From Tridacna crocea (Eukaryota; Mollusca; Bivalvia; Cardiida; Cardiidae): a DNA stretch of 64,000 bases. The position numbers and the translations under genes were made by a program. Every line of letters starts with the position of its first letter. The first letter of the stretch is position 1. Shown here one piece after another: positions 19,359-29,749 of the stretch. Below the pieces are notes generated by a model. It had not been told where the DNA came from. It did no database searches and was given only the letters and a program-made list of their open reading frames with translations. The stretch lies in assembly GCA_943736015.1 (NCBI GenBank), contig OX031071.1, positions 31,590,619 through 31,654,618 of the forward strand, written 5' to 3'.

Positions 19359-19628
19359 AGTAGTCTCCCTTTATTCCAATTCTAATCAAAGGGCATCAGG
19401 AGAACTCGTACCTGAAGAAGTCGTACCCTGGAGAACTCGTACCCCAATCTCAAGGGTAGAGAAGTCGTACACTCACAAATAAATATATTGTTAGTTTACC
19501 AGGATGCTGTCAACTTTTATTTCTATGCCGTTATTGTGATGTAGAATTGATTATTTTCTTGTATATGTGTTGTAAAGACAAATAAAGTAAAGAAACCTGT
19601 GTGTTTTTTCATGCAGTGTATGTTGTAT

Positions 19629-20235
19629 TGGTGTCTTCCCAGTTCACCCAATTCCATTTCACCCATTCCCATTTCGCCAAACTTTCCTTCCCATTTTGCC
19701 CTTTTTCAATTTGACCCATTGCCACCTCGCCCAATCATCTTTTCGCCCAATTACCGTTTCGCCCTTTTGCCAATTCACCCTTTGCCGATTCGCCCAATGC
19801 CATCTCACCCTTTTTGCCCCTTCAACACTTCGTCCAATGCCATTTTGCCCAGTTATCAGCTCGCCCCATCACCATTTTGGCCCTTACGTGTTGTAGCCTA
19901 CACCCTAACAACCCTCAAAATAAGGTCCATAAATTGAGGAATTAACTTATTAGAGAACTTTTCACTAGTTTTGGGCCCAGATATTAGAAAAATGGCGTTT
20001 GGGCGAAATGGGAAGGGGCCTTGTGAGAAAATGGCGAAATAGTCTTTGGGCGAAATGGGAAAGTTGGGTGAGATGGCTTCTGGGCGAAATAAAAAGTGGG
20101 CGAAAATGAATTTGGGCAAAACGGGAAAAGGGCAGGACAGATATATGGCCAAATGGGAAAAGGGCGAAGTTGGAAAGGGCGAAATGGGAATGGGCGAAAT
20201 GGGATTGGGCGAACTGGGAATAAACCGCTGTATTT
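19629..20235. mobile_element. Foldback element, GGGCGAAATGGGA unit
   Basis: The left arm (about 19635-19885) is an array of 'ttcgcccaat/tcc'-type units of 12-14 bp. The right arm (about 19985-20222) is the inverted array ('gggcgaaatggga'). The centre of about 100 bp is unrelated. Near-direct repeats TATTGGTGT (left) and TATTTGGTGT (right, 20248-20257) may be the target duplication. It starts about 270 bp upstream of the N6AMT1 start codon. The proline- and serine-rich ORFs across it are artefacts. Confidence 0.72.
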
Positions 20236-20257
20236 GGTGTAAAAATCGTAAGGAAAA

Positions 20258-20764
20258 CATTTGCGAACCATAGATAAATTGTATTCTACTGAAAAATCAT
20301 TAGTAGACTTAATTTTTGCTCTATTCAATTCTTCGGGTAGCCGTCACTTGCATTCAAGTTTTTAATAGATATTTGATGTTGTTTTGTGTAAGAACGGTCT
20401 AGGAATCAGTATTTGATTGGATTAGATATTTGTTAAATGGAAGGAGTTAATGAAATGAACACAGAATTTATCAAACTTTCACACCTGGTGAAAAGGCAAA
20501 TTTCGTGAACAAAGAGAGCAAGAAAGGTGTGATTTTCACATTTGTAAATTTACTGTAACATAATTGCAGTAGTCAATATTGCACCCTTAATTCATTTAAC
20601 GCTAGAATCGAAACGGATAGTAAAAAACAAGATCAATATGCAAAAAATGCAGTCTGAGCTTGGATTTACACCATCAAGATTCTAAGCCAAACCTTTCGGA
20701 AAAAAAAATATTTCCTGAATTTTAGTGAGTCGTCGATGATGTCCCATGTATACTTTTGGCACCA
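20258..20764. other. Unannotated interval
   Basis: No gene, repeat family or RNA was recognised. Confidence 0.4.
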
Positions 20765-21025
20765 AAATAGTTAACACGTAGGGTAAAGAGTGGAAAAGAC
20801 ATTTTTTGTCCACAATGTTTCAGCAATACAAAAATGCCTCCGTACAATCGCTTGTAGGTCGATATTTTCATATAAGCCGTCTGAAGAAGCTTTCAAAATT
20901 GTTTGAAAAGGTGAGAAAACACGTAGAAAAAGGAGACCATGTTGGTTATTTGATTTTGCACCTTTTTCCACAGTGGTTACTTAATTCTTCCGTGTGGTTG
21001 AAACCCGAGATCGTGAAGTAAACGT
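20765..21025. mobile_element. Degenerate TH-MITE-like relic
   Basis: Scattered matches: 'gtccacaatgttt', 'gtagaaaaaggagacca', 'cctttttccacagtggtt'. Boundaries are not definable. Confidence 0.4.
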
Positions 21026-21060
21026 CTCAAAAACATAGAAGAAGACTGTGAAATGAAAAT

Positions 21061-21077
21061 GAGAGAGAGAGAGAGAA
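21061..21077. repeat. (GA)n microsatellite
   Basis: A short uninterrupted run of GA dinucleotides. Confidence 0.9.
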
Positions 21078-21164
21078 TATGCAAATATTGCTATATGTGA
21101 ACTCATATAGTCTCCTCAAAATTGTATATATCTGCATACAACAATTCATATTTGGTACAGATGT

Positions 21165-21440
21165 ATTCATTTAGACTGAAGGGTGGAAAAAATTTTGAGA
21201 AAATGATGGTTATATAAGCACCCTCCCCCTTTTTTCCAACAACATTTTCAAAAGCTATCTCCCACAGGGTGGTATTTAGCAACTCAACACTATTTGGATC
21301 CATCAAGATTCAAAGAGTTAGATTTCTTCTTTTAATGTTACTTAATAAAGAACCTGTTAAAATCATTTAATCCTTTTCCAACAATGTTTATATAAATTTT
21401 GTTTCTCGTAAAACCATGCCAGTGATTGGTAAAGGGTTAA
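21165..21440. mobile_element. Two degenerate TH-MITE relics
   Basis: About 21165-21300 keeps 'gaagggtggaaaa', 'ttttttccaacaacattttc' and 'cacagggt'. About 21357-21440 ends in 'ggtaaagggttaag' (TTAA 21437-21440). Confidence 0.45.
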
Positions 21441-21595
21441 GAGTCCTTTTGAAGAACTATACAGGTTTAAATGCTGGTAAATGGCAAGTGTGCACAATCA
21501 TATTTACCCGACATTGTACCCGACACCTTTGACTCCTTTAAAAATGGCATACTCCATTAATGAACCTAAAAATATCTAAATAAGCTTTATAAACT

Positions 21596-21887
21596 AGAGG
21601 TGCTTGAGCGCCTGTATCGCTCCACAGGCCTGATTTTTCTTCAACGGTGAAGAGAAGTTTTTAACAATTACCATTCATTCCTGCATTTTAGGTCACTAAA
21701 GGAAAAAAGCTATGAAAAACATTGTGAGAAAAGAAGAAAATAATAGTAACCTGCATTTTCTTAGTTTTACACAATGATTTCTACCCTTTTTGATACAAGT
21801 TTTACTAATTTGAAGATTTATCATGTTGTCTGCAACATCTTTCAATTATGACCAGTTATAAAAATTTTGCCTTCTGGTTATAGTTAA
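21596..21887 (-). mobile_element. Fused unit: hairpin terminus plus diverged TH-MITE
   Basis: AGGTGCTTGAGCGCCT (21598-21613), then 'tatcgctccacaggcctg', then a diverged TH-MITE to TTAA 21884-21887. The same arrangement is at 50437-50717 in the opposite orientation, including a near-identical 40-bp joint ('gaagagaagtttttaacaat'). Confidence 0.78.
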
Positions 21888-21945
21888 CTCATTACCAAAT
21901 GACAACATTTTAGGGTTGTCCAAATGGAAAGCATTTCGTCGATGT
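21884..21945 (+). mobile_element. TH-MITE left-end fragment
   Basis: 'ttaactcattaccaaatgac' to 'gaaagcattt', then it breaks off. Confidence 0.65.
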
Positions 21946-22984
21946 ATTATAATACTGTTCTAACTCCATTTTTGCAAAATTTGAGATATATACATCGTTG
22001 GAATCGTCTTAAAGAGTAAAATCAGTTTTGTGATATGAGCTCTAGTTTAGACGATTTTCAGTATTAACTTGTTCTATCTCCAGTTTTTTAACAAACTGTT
22101 CCGAAACATTGTGTTCTAAGTCGATTTCCCAATCAAAATGTATTAATGAAGTCATGTGATCCGAGCACTTTGGAAACCATTTTGTTCTAAGTACGTTGTT
22201 TATATGTCATATGTGTTGTTCTATCTCCAATTTATCCAATCAAACGGTGTACTTTTCACAGTAACAATGGCGGCTACTAAATGAAAACATGTACATAAAC
22301 AAATCAAGCTATCATGTTAGTATCCATTATTATATAATTTTCCAATAATCCAAAATAAGCTTATCAGGTAATTTTGACACTTCTATCTTTATCCTAAGGA
22401 TTAAATGGTCAAAGTATGTATACTGACCTCGAATTCAGTGCTTTGGGAGGTATTTGAGTTCGATCACAGAATAGAATTGAGTATTGCTGATGATATGTGA
22501 ACCCCTTACTAGATACATGTATCATAAGAAATAGAATTTCGGTGCTATTTACTTCTTGCTGACGTGAAATTATGACCACTTTACCTTTTTCAACGATTGC
22601 TCATCGACACTGTTAAAGAACCAACCTACCAATTTAGAATACTTACCCGGTAAAGGTGCTAATGATATAATTAAAGAAGTTTAATTTTGCATAAAGCATG
22701 CGTTTTCACACCTCGCATTTATTGCGTGAAAAACATTGAGTGATTAATAACTCAACCAAATATCGATGAAAAACCTTAATACTTCAGTTTATTGTGTTAA
22801 AAGACTGCAAAGGACACTTACATCGGTAAACACACATATAATAGATATCTATTTCTTCTTCGTAGAAAATTATAATCAGAAATATTGCAATAATTCTTAA
22901 TATACACTATCATTCTAAAATCTTTGAACCATTTTTCTGTAACGGTGCTCATTCTCTCTCTGCATTTCTCTCTATTTAAATTAA
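21946..22984. other. Unannotated interval
   Basis: Unique-looking A/T-rich sequence with loosely repeated 'tgttctatctcca' phrases at 22073 and 22216. No coding or RNA feature is supported. Confidence 0.35.
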
Positions 22985-23125
22985 TCTGGGGGCGAAACGA
23001 CTAGGGGAGGAAGTGGTTTGGGGGCGAAACGACTAGGGTTCGGGGGCCAAACGACCTGGGGTGAAAAATAGAGGCGAAACGACCAGGGAGGAAACAATCT
23101 GGGGGGGAAACGTCTTTGGGGCAAA
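22985..23125. repeat. Tandem array of a GGGGGCGAAACGACTAGG-like unit
   Basis: Six or so irregular units of 18-25 bp contain 'cgaaacgacyagg'. It resembles one arm of the foldback elements, but no inverted partner exists in the window. Confidence 0.65.
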
Positions 23126-23369
23126 ACGTGTTGTTACCACCACCAGTCTAACACTACTATTTCACCCCCCCCCCCCGCAAATTTTCCTTCATGAAAGGTC
23201 CGGGTATATTTACACTCGAACATTTGCCCTTCCCCCATCCCCCCATATTATAAACCTTCATACGCCTATGGTATTACTACAAAATTCCTAATATCGGGTC
23301 GAATCTTCGAAGAATATGACATGTGCACTTGCACAGACAACGCTAAGAGTCATCAAATCATTTTGACGT

Positions 23370-23660
23370 CGGTACAGAATCGGCCGAGTTGTGACGAGTG
23401 ATTTCAAAGGTCACTCTACGCACTCAGTGAATGAATGTCACCTGCCGGCCTTCTGCTGTACGAAGTTCTTACAACGTCATGTCACTAGATTATTTTTCTG
23501 CAAATACTTTGACAAAGCATTTAGAAGTGATTGTGGTTGATTACGTGATTCGGACATAATTAATCCATTAGATTAAAGCCTTGAAAGATATAGTACGTAC
23601 ATAGCTATATGTATACATGTAGTCTTGAATCGATTTCAGTACCCGGAAGTAAATTGTAAA
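23370..23660 (+). repeat. Host segmental duplication, intact copy
   Basis: This aligns with 23802-23843 + 26376-26393 + 28672-28905. Shared blocks include 'atcggccgagttgtgacgag', 'gtgaatgaatgtca' and 'gacataattaatccattaga'. It serves as the empty-site reference for the insertions at 23844-28662. Confidence 0.82.
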
Positions 23661-24889
23661 GGCCTTTGACGCATGTTGTTCAATAGAATGACATGCTGTT
23701 GCTAGTTGATACAAGATGGTTGAAAGACGGACAATTCTTCATGGCCAAATTTGCCATTGTCTTTTGTACGATATGAATACCATACTTACGAGGTTAGATG
23801 TAGGTACGGAATCGGCCGAGTTGTGACGAGTGAATTCAAAGGTTTTTGATTGATTATTTTCGTTTATTTATCGTCGCTACCGGTTGCCCATCTGAGCGAC
23901 GCCCCCAGAAGACGGTTAGTTGTTACGGGGGATAGTGCAAGGATACAGGACGAAACTACTGAGAATTCCGCCTCGTTCTTTAACGTGCTCGGTGTATAGC
24001 ACCGTCACACGGGACCTCGGTTTAACGTCTCATCCGAAAGACTAATAGTAATTTTTAGTTGGCCAGCCGGGGATTCGAACCCACAACCTGTAGGACATTG
24101 TGTTCACAAGTCCTACGCTCTACCTGGTTTACAGTCAAAACGTCCCACCGTCAAAACGTCCCACAGTCAAAACGTCCCACTTTTGGTTAAAACGTCCCCC
24201 CAATTTGGTTAAAACGTCCCACTATTAAAAAAAATTGGTCAAAACGTCCCACTTTGAAATATTTAGTTCTTTTTAACTACTGACAAAAGTGAAAGTGGAT
24301 GATAGATTTAATCATTTTTTTGTATGAATTATAAAAATAAAATTGTTTCTTTACAGATGTTGTTGATGTTGATTTGCAAGTGTGATAAATCGGATATAGG
24401 TGAAAAAAGAAAATTGGTTAATTGGTCGGCATACAATGACTAATGAACGGAACAGAACACAAATTTTAATTACGTACTATTCGTACATAGTCATGCAAAT
24501 TAAACACGAATTAACGGGAATCAACTTTTTTTAACATTGTTCCTTTGTGCAGATAAGCGGAATCTGGAACATTTATAACTTCTTTTTGGAATATATCTCT
24601 GTGCGGTGTGTGCTCTGCAGTGCTCTTGCAATTGAGTCTTTATGCAATATTAGTACATTATATTATTGCTAAGAGTAGGAAATTTAGGATAGATTTTATT
24701 CATTAAGTATCCACATACATTTTGCATCATGCAGATTCATGTTAAAACATTAATAGGTAATCAAAGATAATCATGTTCTAGCTGACCAACGTTGATCCCT
24801 AGAAAGAGAATGCTTTTGTAAATAGCGTTGGACAATGACAACAGCCTTTGCTTCTTTTTCCCTCATTAATTCTATCATATCATAGACAA

Positions 24890-24997
24890 CAAAAATTGTT
24901 ATTTTAGCAAATACAGTAATTTGTTCGTGTATGTAGGAATACTTGTAAAATGCTTTGGTTTTGGTCCAGTCCGAAATTTGATCGTTTTGTAAAGAGT
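24890..24997 (-). mobile_element. TH-MITE right-end relic
   Basis: 'ggtccagtccgaaatttg' and 'ttttgtaaagagtt' match the distal end of minus copies. Confidence 0.5.
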
Positions 24998-25223
24998 TAG
25001 ACTTACTATTAATTATCAAATGCTATATCATGAGGAAGAAAAAAGAAAATATGAAAGATGGAAAGAAAGCAAGGACAATTCAAGTTTTTAGTTGCAGTAA
25101 CTATCGTATACGGCATTATTGCAAGTAGCATTATGTAAATTTGCTGCAGTATTGATCGAAGGGTCAATTAACTTTTTCAGAAGCCATATCACTATTAAGT
25201 GTGACAAATTTGATTTTAACACT

Positions 25224-25741
25224 TAACCCTTTACACAGCCTGGGTTACAGTTCGATCATTTCCCCTCCCTCTTTTATATTCGGACATTTATTTTTTTTTT
25301 TATATAAACATGACCCATATTTTTTGACAAAGTAATGGCAGAATATAAAAGGGGAAAATTATCAACCACACTGAAGAATTGGACTCGACCATTGAGTGAG
25401 AATTAGGAAAAGCCGTTTATACACGATTTCAAGTTCCTGTTAAAATTTCTGAGACCATAATCACCAAAACAGCAAAGCCGTAATAAACCTATGCTGCTTT
25501 TTACTGAATGTCCGATTTACTCATTTAGTATGTACATGGTCATACTATAAATGGGCAAATCATTGCAAACAGTGATTGCTCTTTTCCTTCTTTGCTTCCA
25601 ACAGAAAAACAAACTTTGTTGAGAAACAATATTGGAAAAGAATAAAACGCTGATTACTGGCATTTGTTCTTTCCTTACAATGTGATGAAAATGTTTCATT
25701 CCCTTGGTAGATAAGATTTCTGATCGTTTGGATAAGGGTTA
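25224..25741. mobile_element. Possible longer TTAA element
   Basis: Begins TTAACCCTTTACACA and ends GATAAGGGTTAA, with weak TH-MITE-like traces at 25616-25690. Possibly two decayed copies rather than one element. Confidence 0.35.
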
Positions 25742-25848
25742 AATGAAAACTTAACACAATTAAATAAATCAGTTATCTCAAAACACTTCAGACAGCGAGG
25801 CATTTGAGCGTGTCGATTAAATATTCGTGTAGGGAGACAATATGGGCC

Positions 25849-26101
25849 TTAACCCTTAGCCCACGTATATAAAAATATTGATTCTATATATACATATAGT
25901 CAACATTAAACAGTCATGATTCTAATTGGCTAAAATCGTAAAAAAGGGATCAATTGACATACGGGTAGTCTGGTATTGAACTACACAGCTACGGTATTGA
26001 ATATTGATTTATGTCATATTAATTAAGCTGAATGTCATAAAATTTGTCGAAAATTAATGTTGTGTCCCTTAAAACTATAAGTTCGGCAGGATATGGGTTA
26101 A
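25849..26101. mobile_element. Second TTAA-type MITE family
   Basis: 253 bp bounded by TTAA, with short inverted termini TTAACCCTTAGCC (left) and GGATATGGGTTAA (right). No hairpin like that of TH-MITE. A non-autonomous piggyBac-like element is the simplest reading. Confidence 0.6.
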
Positions 26102-26612
26102 AATTCTAAGGCCTGTAACAATAAATGAAATTATCATAATGTTACCGTCAAATGTAAAAGTTTTCTGAAATAATCAAACAAGATTAAAGTAATAACTTCT
26201 ATAAGATAAACGGGGACGTCTTCAGGGGACGTTTTAGGGGGACGTTTTAACCAAATTGGAATGGAAATGGGGACGTTTTAACCAAAAGTGGGACGTTTTA
26301 ACTGTGGGACGTTTTGACTGTGGGACGTTTTGACCGGATACCCTCTACCTACTGAGCTATATCGGCTGGTAAAAAAATTCAAAGGTCACCATACGGTGCA
26401 TAGATATACCGGAATGGACCGGAACAGACCGGAATGGACAGAAATGCACCGGAATGGACTTAAAGTAATGATGTTAACTCTTTTGGCATAACTTCATTTA
26501 TTTGACAAAAATCTTATGCAAAGGAAGGAAAAAAACTGAACAGGCCTAAACATTCCCTAAGAAATGAGTATATGGACTTTTCAATGAAAGAGAAACTACG
26601 GGACAGACCTAG

Positions 26613-26731
26613 TACAGATAATTTACTGTCCACAAAGGCGGTGTTACTTTTCGACTGGTCGCTGGTACGGTGTACAGTAAATATCCAAATATGAAAAAGA
26701 TCACCGGGGCGTCTCATTATTGAGACTAGGG
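26613..26731. mobile_element. Shortened relative of the 15473-15937 element
   Basis: It carries 'tttactgtccacaaaggcgg', 'gtgtacagtaaatatcc' and 'gagactaggg'; the middle is missing. Nested in the foldback element. Confidence 0.55.
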
Positions 26732-27130
26732 ACATACCCAAATCTTAACAGAACACTGTTTCCGATATTTGAGGATTGTAACTAGAATTCAGTCCCTCCC
26801 CGATGTTCCCAATGTTTTGTTTGTTTGTTTTTTAAGTCCAAAGGTTAGCTTCTGCTGTCCGTTCAAGTCCATTCCATTTCTATACTCCAGTATCAGATCT
26901 TTTTAATTTACTGACAATTCTGACAATTTCATGTGCGATATTTGATGTTTTTGATTAGATATAGCTCGGTTCTCGATTTTCTCTTTGGTTCTTAAGTCGA
27001 GGGCTTTTAAGGGTCCTAACAGTTCCGTTCTGGTTTCCATTCAATTTAGTTTTGTTTCATTTTGATGAATCAAATTTGCGATATTTGATGCTTCTGATAT
27101 GAATTTGGTCCCTTCCCGATGTTCTTGTTG

Positions 27131-27205
27131 TAACGTGCAACGACCTGGTCACCCATCCAGGCACTAACCTAATGCACGTTGCTTAACTATCACGGAGAGA
27201 AATAC
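27131..27205 (-). ncRNA. 5S-rRNA-derived sequence (SINE head or pseudogene)
   Basis: On the minus strand it reads AGTTAAGCAACGTG, GGTTAGTGC and CTGGATGGGTGACC, matching the internal promoter A and C blocks and the 3' half of eukaryotic 5S rRNA. The first third of 5S is not recognisable. A T-run at 27296-27315 lies on the other side. Best read as a 5S-derived SINE (SINE3-type) or truncated pseudogene, not a working 5S gene. Confidence 0.72.
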
Positions 27206-27411
27206 ATGTACACCAAACCGCATCGCTGTAAAAGCTAGCTCAACAGCAGGGCAGGTTTCAAGTGCTTATATATCTAACCTCTCTCCTTGTCACTGTTTTT
27301 TTTTTTTTTTTTTCAAATTCATAGAATCGTCTTTGAAATAGGGTCCGTTCATATTTTCCACTTTTTCCATTATCCTAAAAAAGATCCTTTTTTCTTCCAT
27401 TCAGTTTATGT

Positions 27412-27782
27412 TCTATTGTCTGCGCATACCATATTCTTCGAAGATTCGACCTGTCTTATATGACGCATCACTCTCCCTGATATTCGGGAAACTGTAGTAA
27501 TAAGCACTATAACGTAGCAATGGAGAAAATGGCTTTTATCAATAAGTTTGAGGAGAAATCAGGCCTGTTTTAGCTCCAGATTTCTCTAAACTGCCGATCA
27601 TAGTTGAATGAATCGCCCCAGGCAGCGTACATTTTATTGAGTAAACATTAATTTTAGTTTAGTTTGAAATTCAAAGTAACGGTTGTCGCGTAGAAAAGTA
27701 GTCCGGTTCAGTACCCAGGATGTCCAAATTGAAATTATATACTATATATGAGTAGAATTCCATCCAGCGGGAGATAATGGTT
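27412..27782 (-). repeat. Dispersed repeat E, copy 1
   Basis: It is the inverse of 42993-43325: both contain 'tcttcgaagaatatgaca'-type ends, 'cgacaaccgttactttgaat' and 'atctcccgctagatgg' (or close variants). A terminal piece also occurs at 23296-23340. Class unknown. Confidence 0.7.
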
Positions 27783-28671
27783 CTTTTCTGACGATTCCTA
27801 CGTCTGATATTTGATGTTTCTGATGATGCTTTGCATGGTCCCTTCCCGGTTTTCCCATATATTCTTCAGTCCCTTGGAAGGCTGGTCGTTCCTGAAGGTC
27901 TGTTTCGACCATTCCATATTAGAATATCAAAGATAGTTCCATATTATTTTGTGTCCATTCTAATGATTCCCTCGTCCATCATCAGATAGTAATGATCAAT
28001 TTTTAAGTCCATCAACATTTTTTTCTATTTAATTTTAATGTTCATTGTTTTTTATCCAAGGGTCCGTTTCGGTTTTTTCATATTCAAAATACCAGATCTT
28101 TTCAACTCAGTTCATGTTCATTCTCATGTTGCAGAAGTAAGGTGTTTGTTGTTTCTGTAAACATATCATATGTTATATAGGTTCTTCCTTTAGGGTCCGG
28201 TCTGGCTTTTCCATATTCAAGTCATTTTAAAACTCAACGGTTGTTCTCTTCGTCCAATATTTCATTTGTTTTCTTTCAATTAAGATTCAGGTCTTTCCTC
28301 GAGTATTCCCCTCTTTTTTGTTGTTGTTGTCTTAGTATTCGATTTCAAGGGTCACTTTAAGTCAATTAAGGTTTTTGCAAACTTTATTTTAGATATTTCG
28401 AACAATTTCAATGTTTTATCTGATGTATATAAAGTCGTATACAAACTATTTTTTCCTTCAAGATAAAGGTCCCTTCCATGTAGCCTGATTTCGTGCAAGT
28501 TCCTCTTTTAGCTTACATGAATATGTTCAAGATAATTTCCTATTGCAATAATAAAGTTATTGTTTGTTTTTGTAACAGTTTCCAAAGTATTTTCAGGTCC
28601 ATTCCGGTCCATTGCGGTCTGGACCGGAATGTTCCGGTTCATATCGGTATTTCCATGCACCTATCACGATA

Positions 28672-28905
28672 CGCCCTCTGTGAATGAATGTCAATAATGG
28701 ATGCCGTCCTCCTGTTCTACGAAGTTCTTACCGAGTCTTTTCACTAGATTATTTTTCTGTGGTTACTTTGACAATCGCGTTAGAATTGATTACGTGATTT
28801 GGACATAATTAATCCATTAGATTATAGCCTTGAAAGGTAAAGTACATAGCTTATATGTAATCCTGAATTGATTTTATTACCCGGAAATAAATTGTACTAG
28901 TTAGT
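28672..28905 (+). repeat. Host segmental duplication, distal part of the loaded copy
   Basis: It continues the homology with 23410-23660 directly after the second foldback element: 'gtgaatgaatgtca', 'tctacgaagttctta', 'attatttttctg'. Confidence 0.8.
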
Positions 28906-29285
28906 TAAAATTTGGATGAAAGTGTAGGAAGTCTTTATAGTTTGGAGCAAATGACGTGCATCAGAATGGGGCCTTGGAATGTAAACTAGATACATATCTT
29001 CACAGGGTACTATATGTTTACTGGTAATTTCGTTCTCGGGTTATTTTGTTGTTAAAAGTCTAGACCTCCTACCTTCAGTGGGTACCGCCTTCAGTCTGAG
29101 GGATTGCTCCGATGTTATTAATCGGTCCGGCTTGAGCTGGACGATTTGGGAGATCATAGATTTCAAAAATCCGTCTGCTAAAGGCAAACTGATCTAACTG
29201 CAACCCAAGACAGCTTTTCTTACAGTCCTACAACACTATAGCTGCTGTGAACTAATTACATTGAACTTGCGGTGCATGGAAATAC

Positions 29286-29555
29286 CGGAATGGACCGGAA
29301 CGGACCGGAATGGACCGGAATGGACCGGAACGGACCGGAATGGACCGGAATGGACACCGGAATGGACCAAACGAACCGGAATGGACACCGGAATGCACCG
29401 GAACGGACCGGAATGGACACCGGAATGGACCAAAACGGACCGGAATGGACACCGGAATGGACCAGACTGGACCGGAATGGACACCGGAATGTACCAAAAC
29501 GAACCGGAATGGACACAGGAATGGACTGGGATGGAATGGAACGGACCGGAATGGA
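29286..29555 (+). repeat. CCGGAATGGA terminal array, left arm
   Basis: Alternating 'ccggaatgga' and 'ccggaacgga' with interspersed 'cac' and 'ccaaa'. Several reading frames stay open through it; these are not genes. Confidence 0.92.
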
Positions 29556-29749
29556 CTTGAGGATACGATGTAAACGCTTAAGCAATTATTCAGTCATTTG
29601 GTATTGGAATAGGGAAACGCCTGAACATATTCAGGTAAGCTGAAGATGAACTTTCATGACACAGAGCTTCAAGGAATAGACCTTAATCTTGAAGGAAAAT
29701 CAATTTGTATACGACTTTAAAGTTCAGGTAAGACAGTAATCTTGATGGA

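Larger units (their letters stand above)
24126..26342. mobile_element. Foldback element, GTCAAAACGTCCCAC unit
   Basis: The perfect 8-bp duplication CTCTACCT (24118-24125, 26343-26350) is part of the SINE tRNA head, so the insertion is unambiguous. The left arm (24126-24262) has five or six 'aaaacgtccca' units; the right arm (26212-26342) has the inverse 'tgggacgtttt'. The interior of about 1.9 kb is A/T-rich, has no ORF above 90 codons, and holds TTAA-type insertions. Confidence 0.88.
23844..26375 (-). repeat. SINE family A, split by a foldback element
   Basis: 11-bp target duplication AATTCAAAGGT at 23833-23843 and 26376-26386. Minus strand: tRNA-like head (TAGCTCAGTAGGTAGAG, then GTGGGTTCGAATCCCC), body with 'tcggatgagacgttaaac', 3' end with 'aatcaatcaaaa'. 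The head is cut in its A-box/anticodon region by the 2.2-kb element at 24126-26342. Better preserved than the copy at 4191-4711. Confidence 0.88.
26394..28662. mobile_element. Foldback element, CCGGAATGGA unit, shorter copy
   Basis: Ends CGGTGCATAGATATACCGG (left) and CGGTATTTCCATGCACCT (right) are the inverse of each other with a few changes. Flanks GTCACCATA (26385-26393) and ATCACGATA (28663-28671) match at 7 of 9. Short CCGGAATGGA arrays lie just inside both ends. The interior has units of the same roughly 168-bp family as 29270-38108 plus two other repeats (27131-27205, 27412-27782). Confidence 0.8.

Noticed and set aside
19599..20328. Proline- or serine-rich ORFs (112, 120 and 114 codons)
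   Set aside because: Products of the GGGCGAAATGGGA foldback arms; low complexity, present on both strands.
24126..26342. hAT element, because of the 8-bp duplication
   Set aside because: The ends lack typical hAT termini and the arms are tandem arrays as in the other foldbacks with 9-bp duplications; foldback is the better fit, though hAT is not excluded.
29236..29643. Several 80-120 codon ORFs on both strands with repeated TGMDRNGPEW or SIPVRSGPF patterns
   Set aside because: They are readings of the CCGGAATGGA array. Frames on both strands stay open because the array lacks stop codons, and the mirror array at 37880-38175 does the same.
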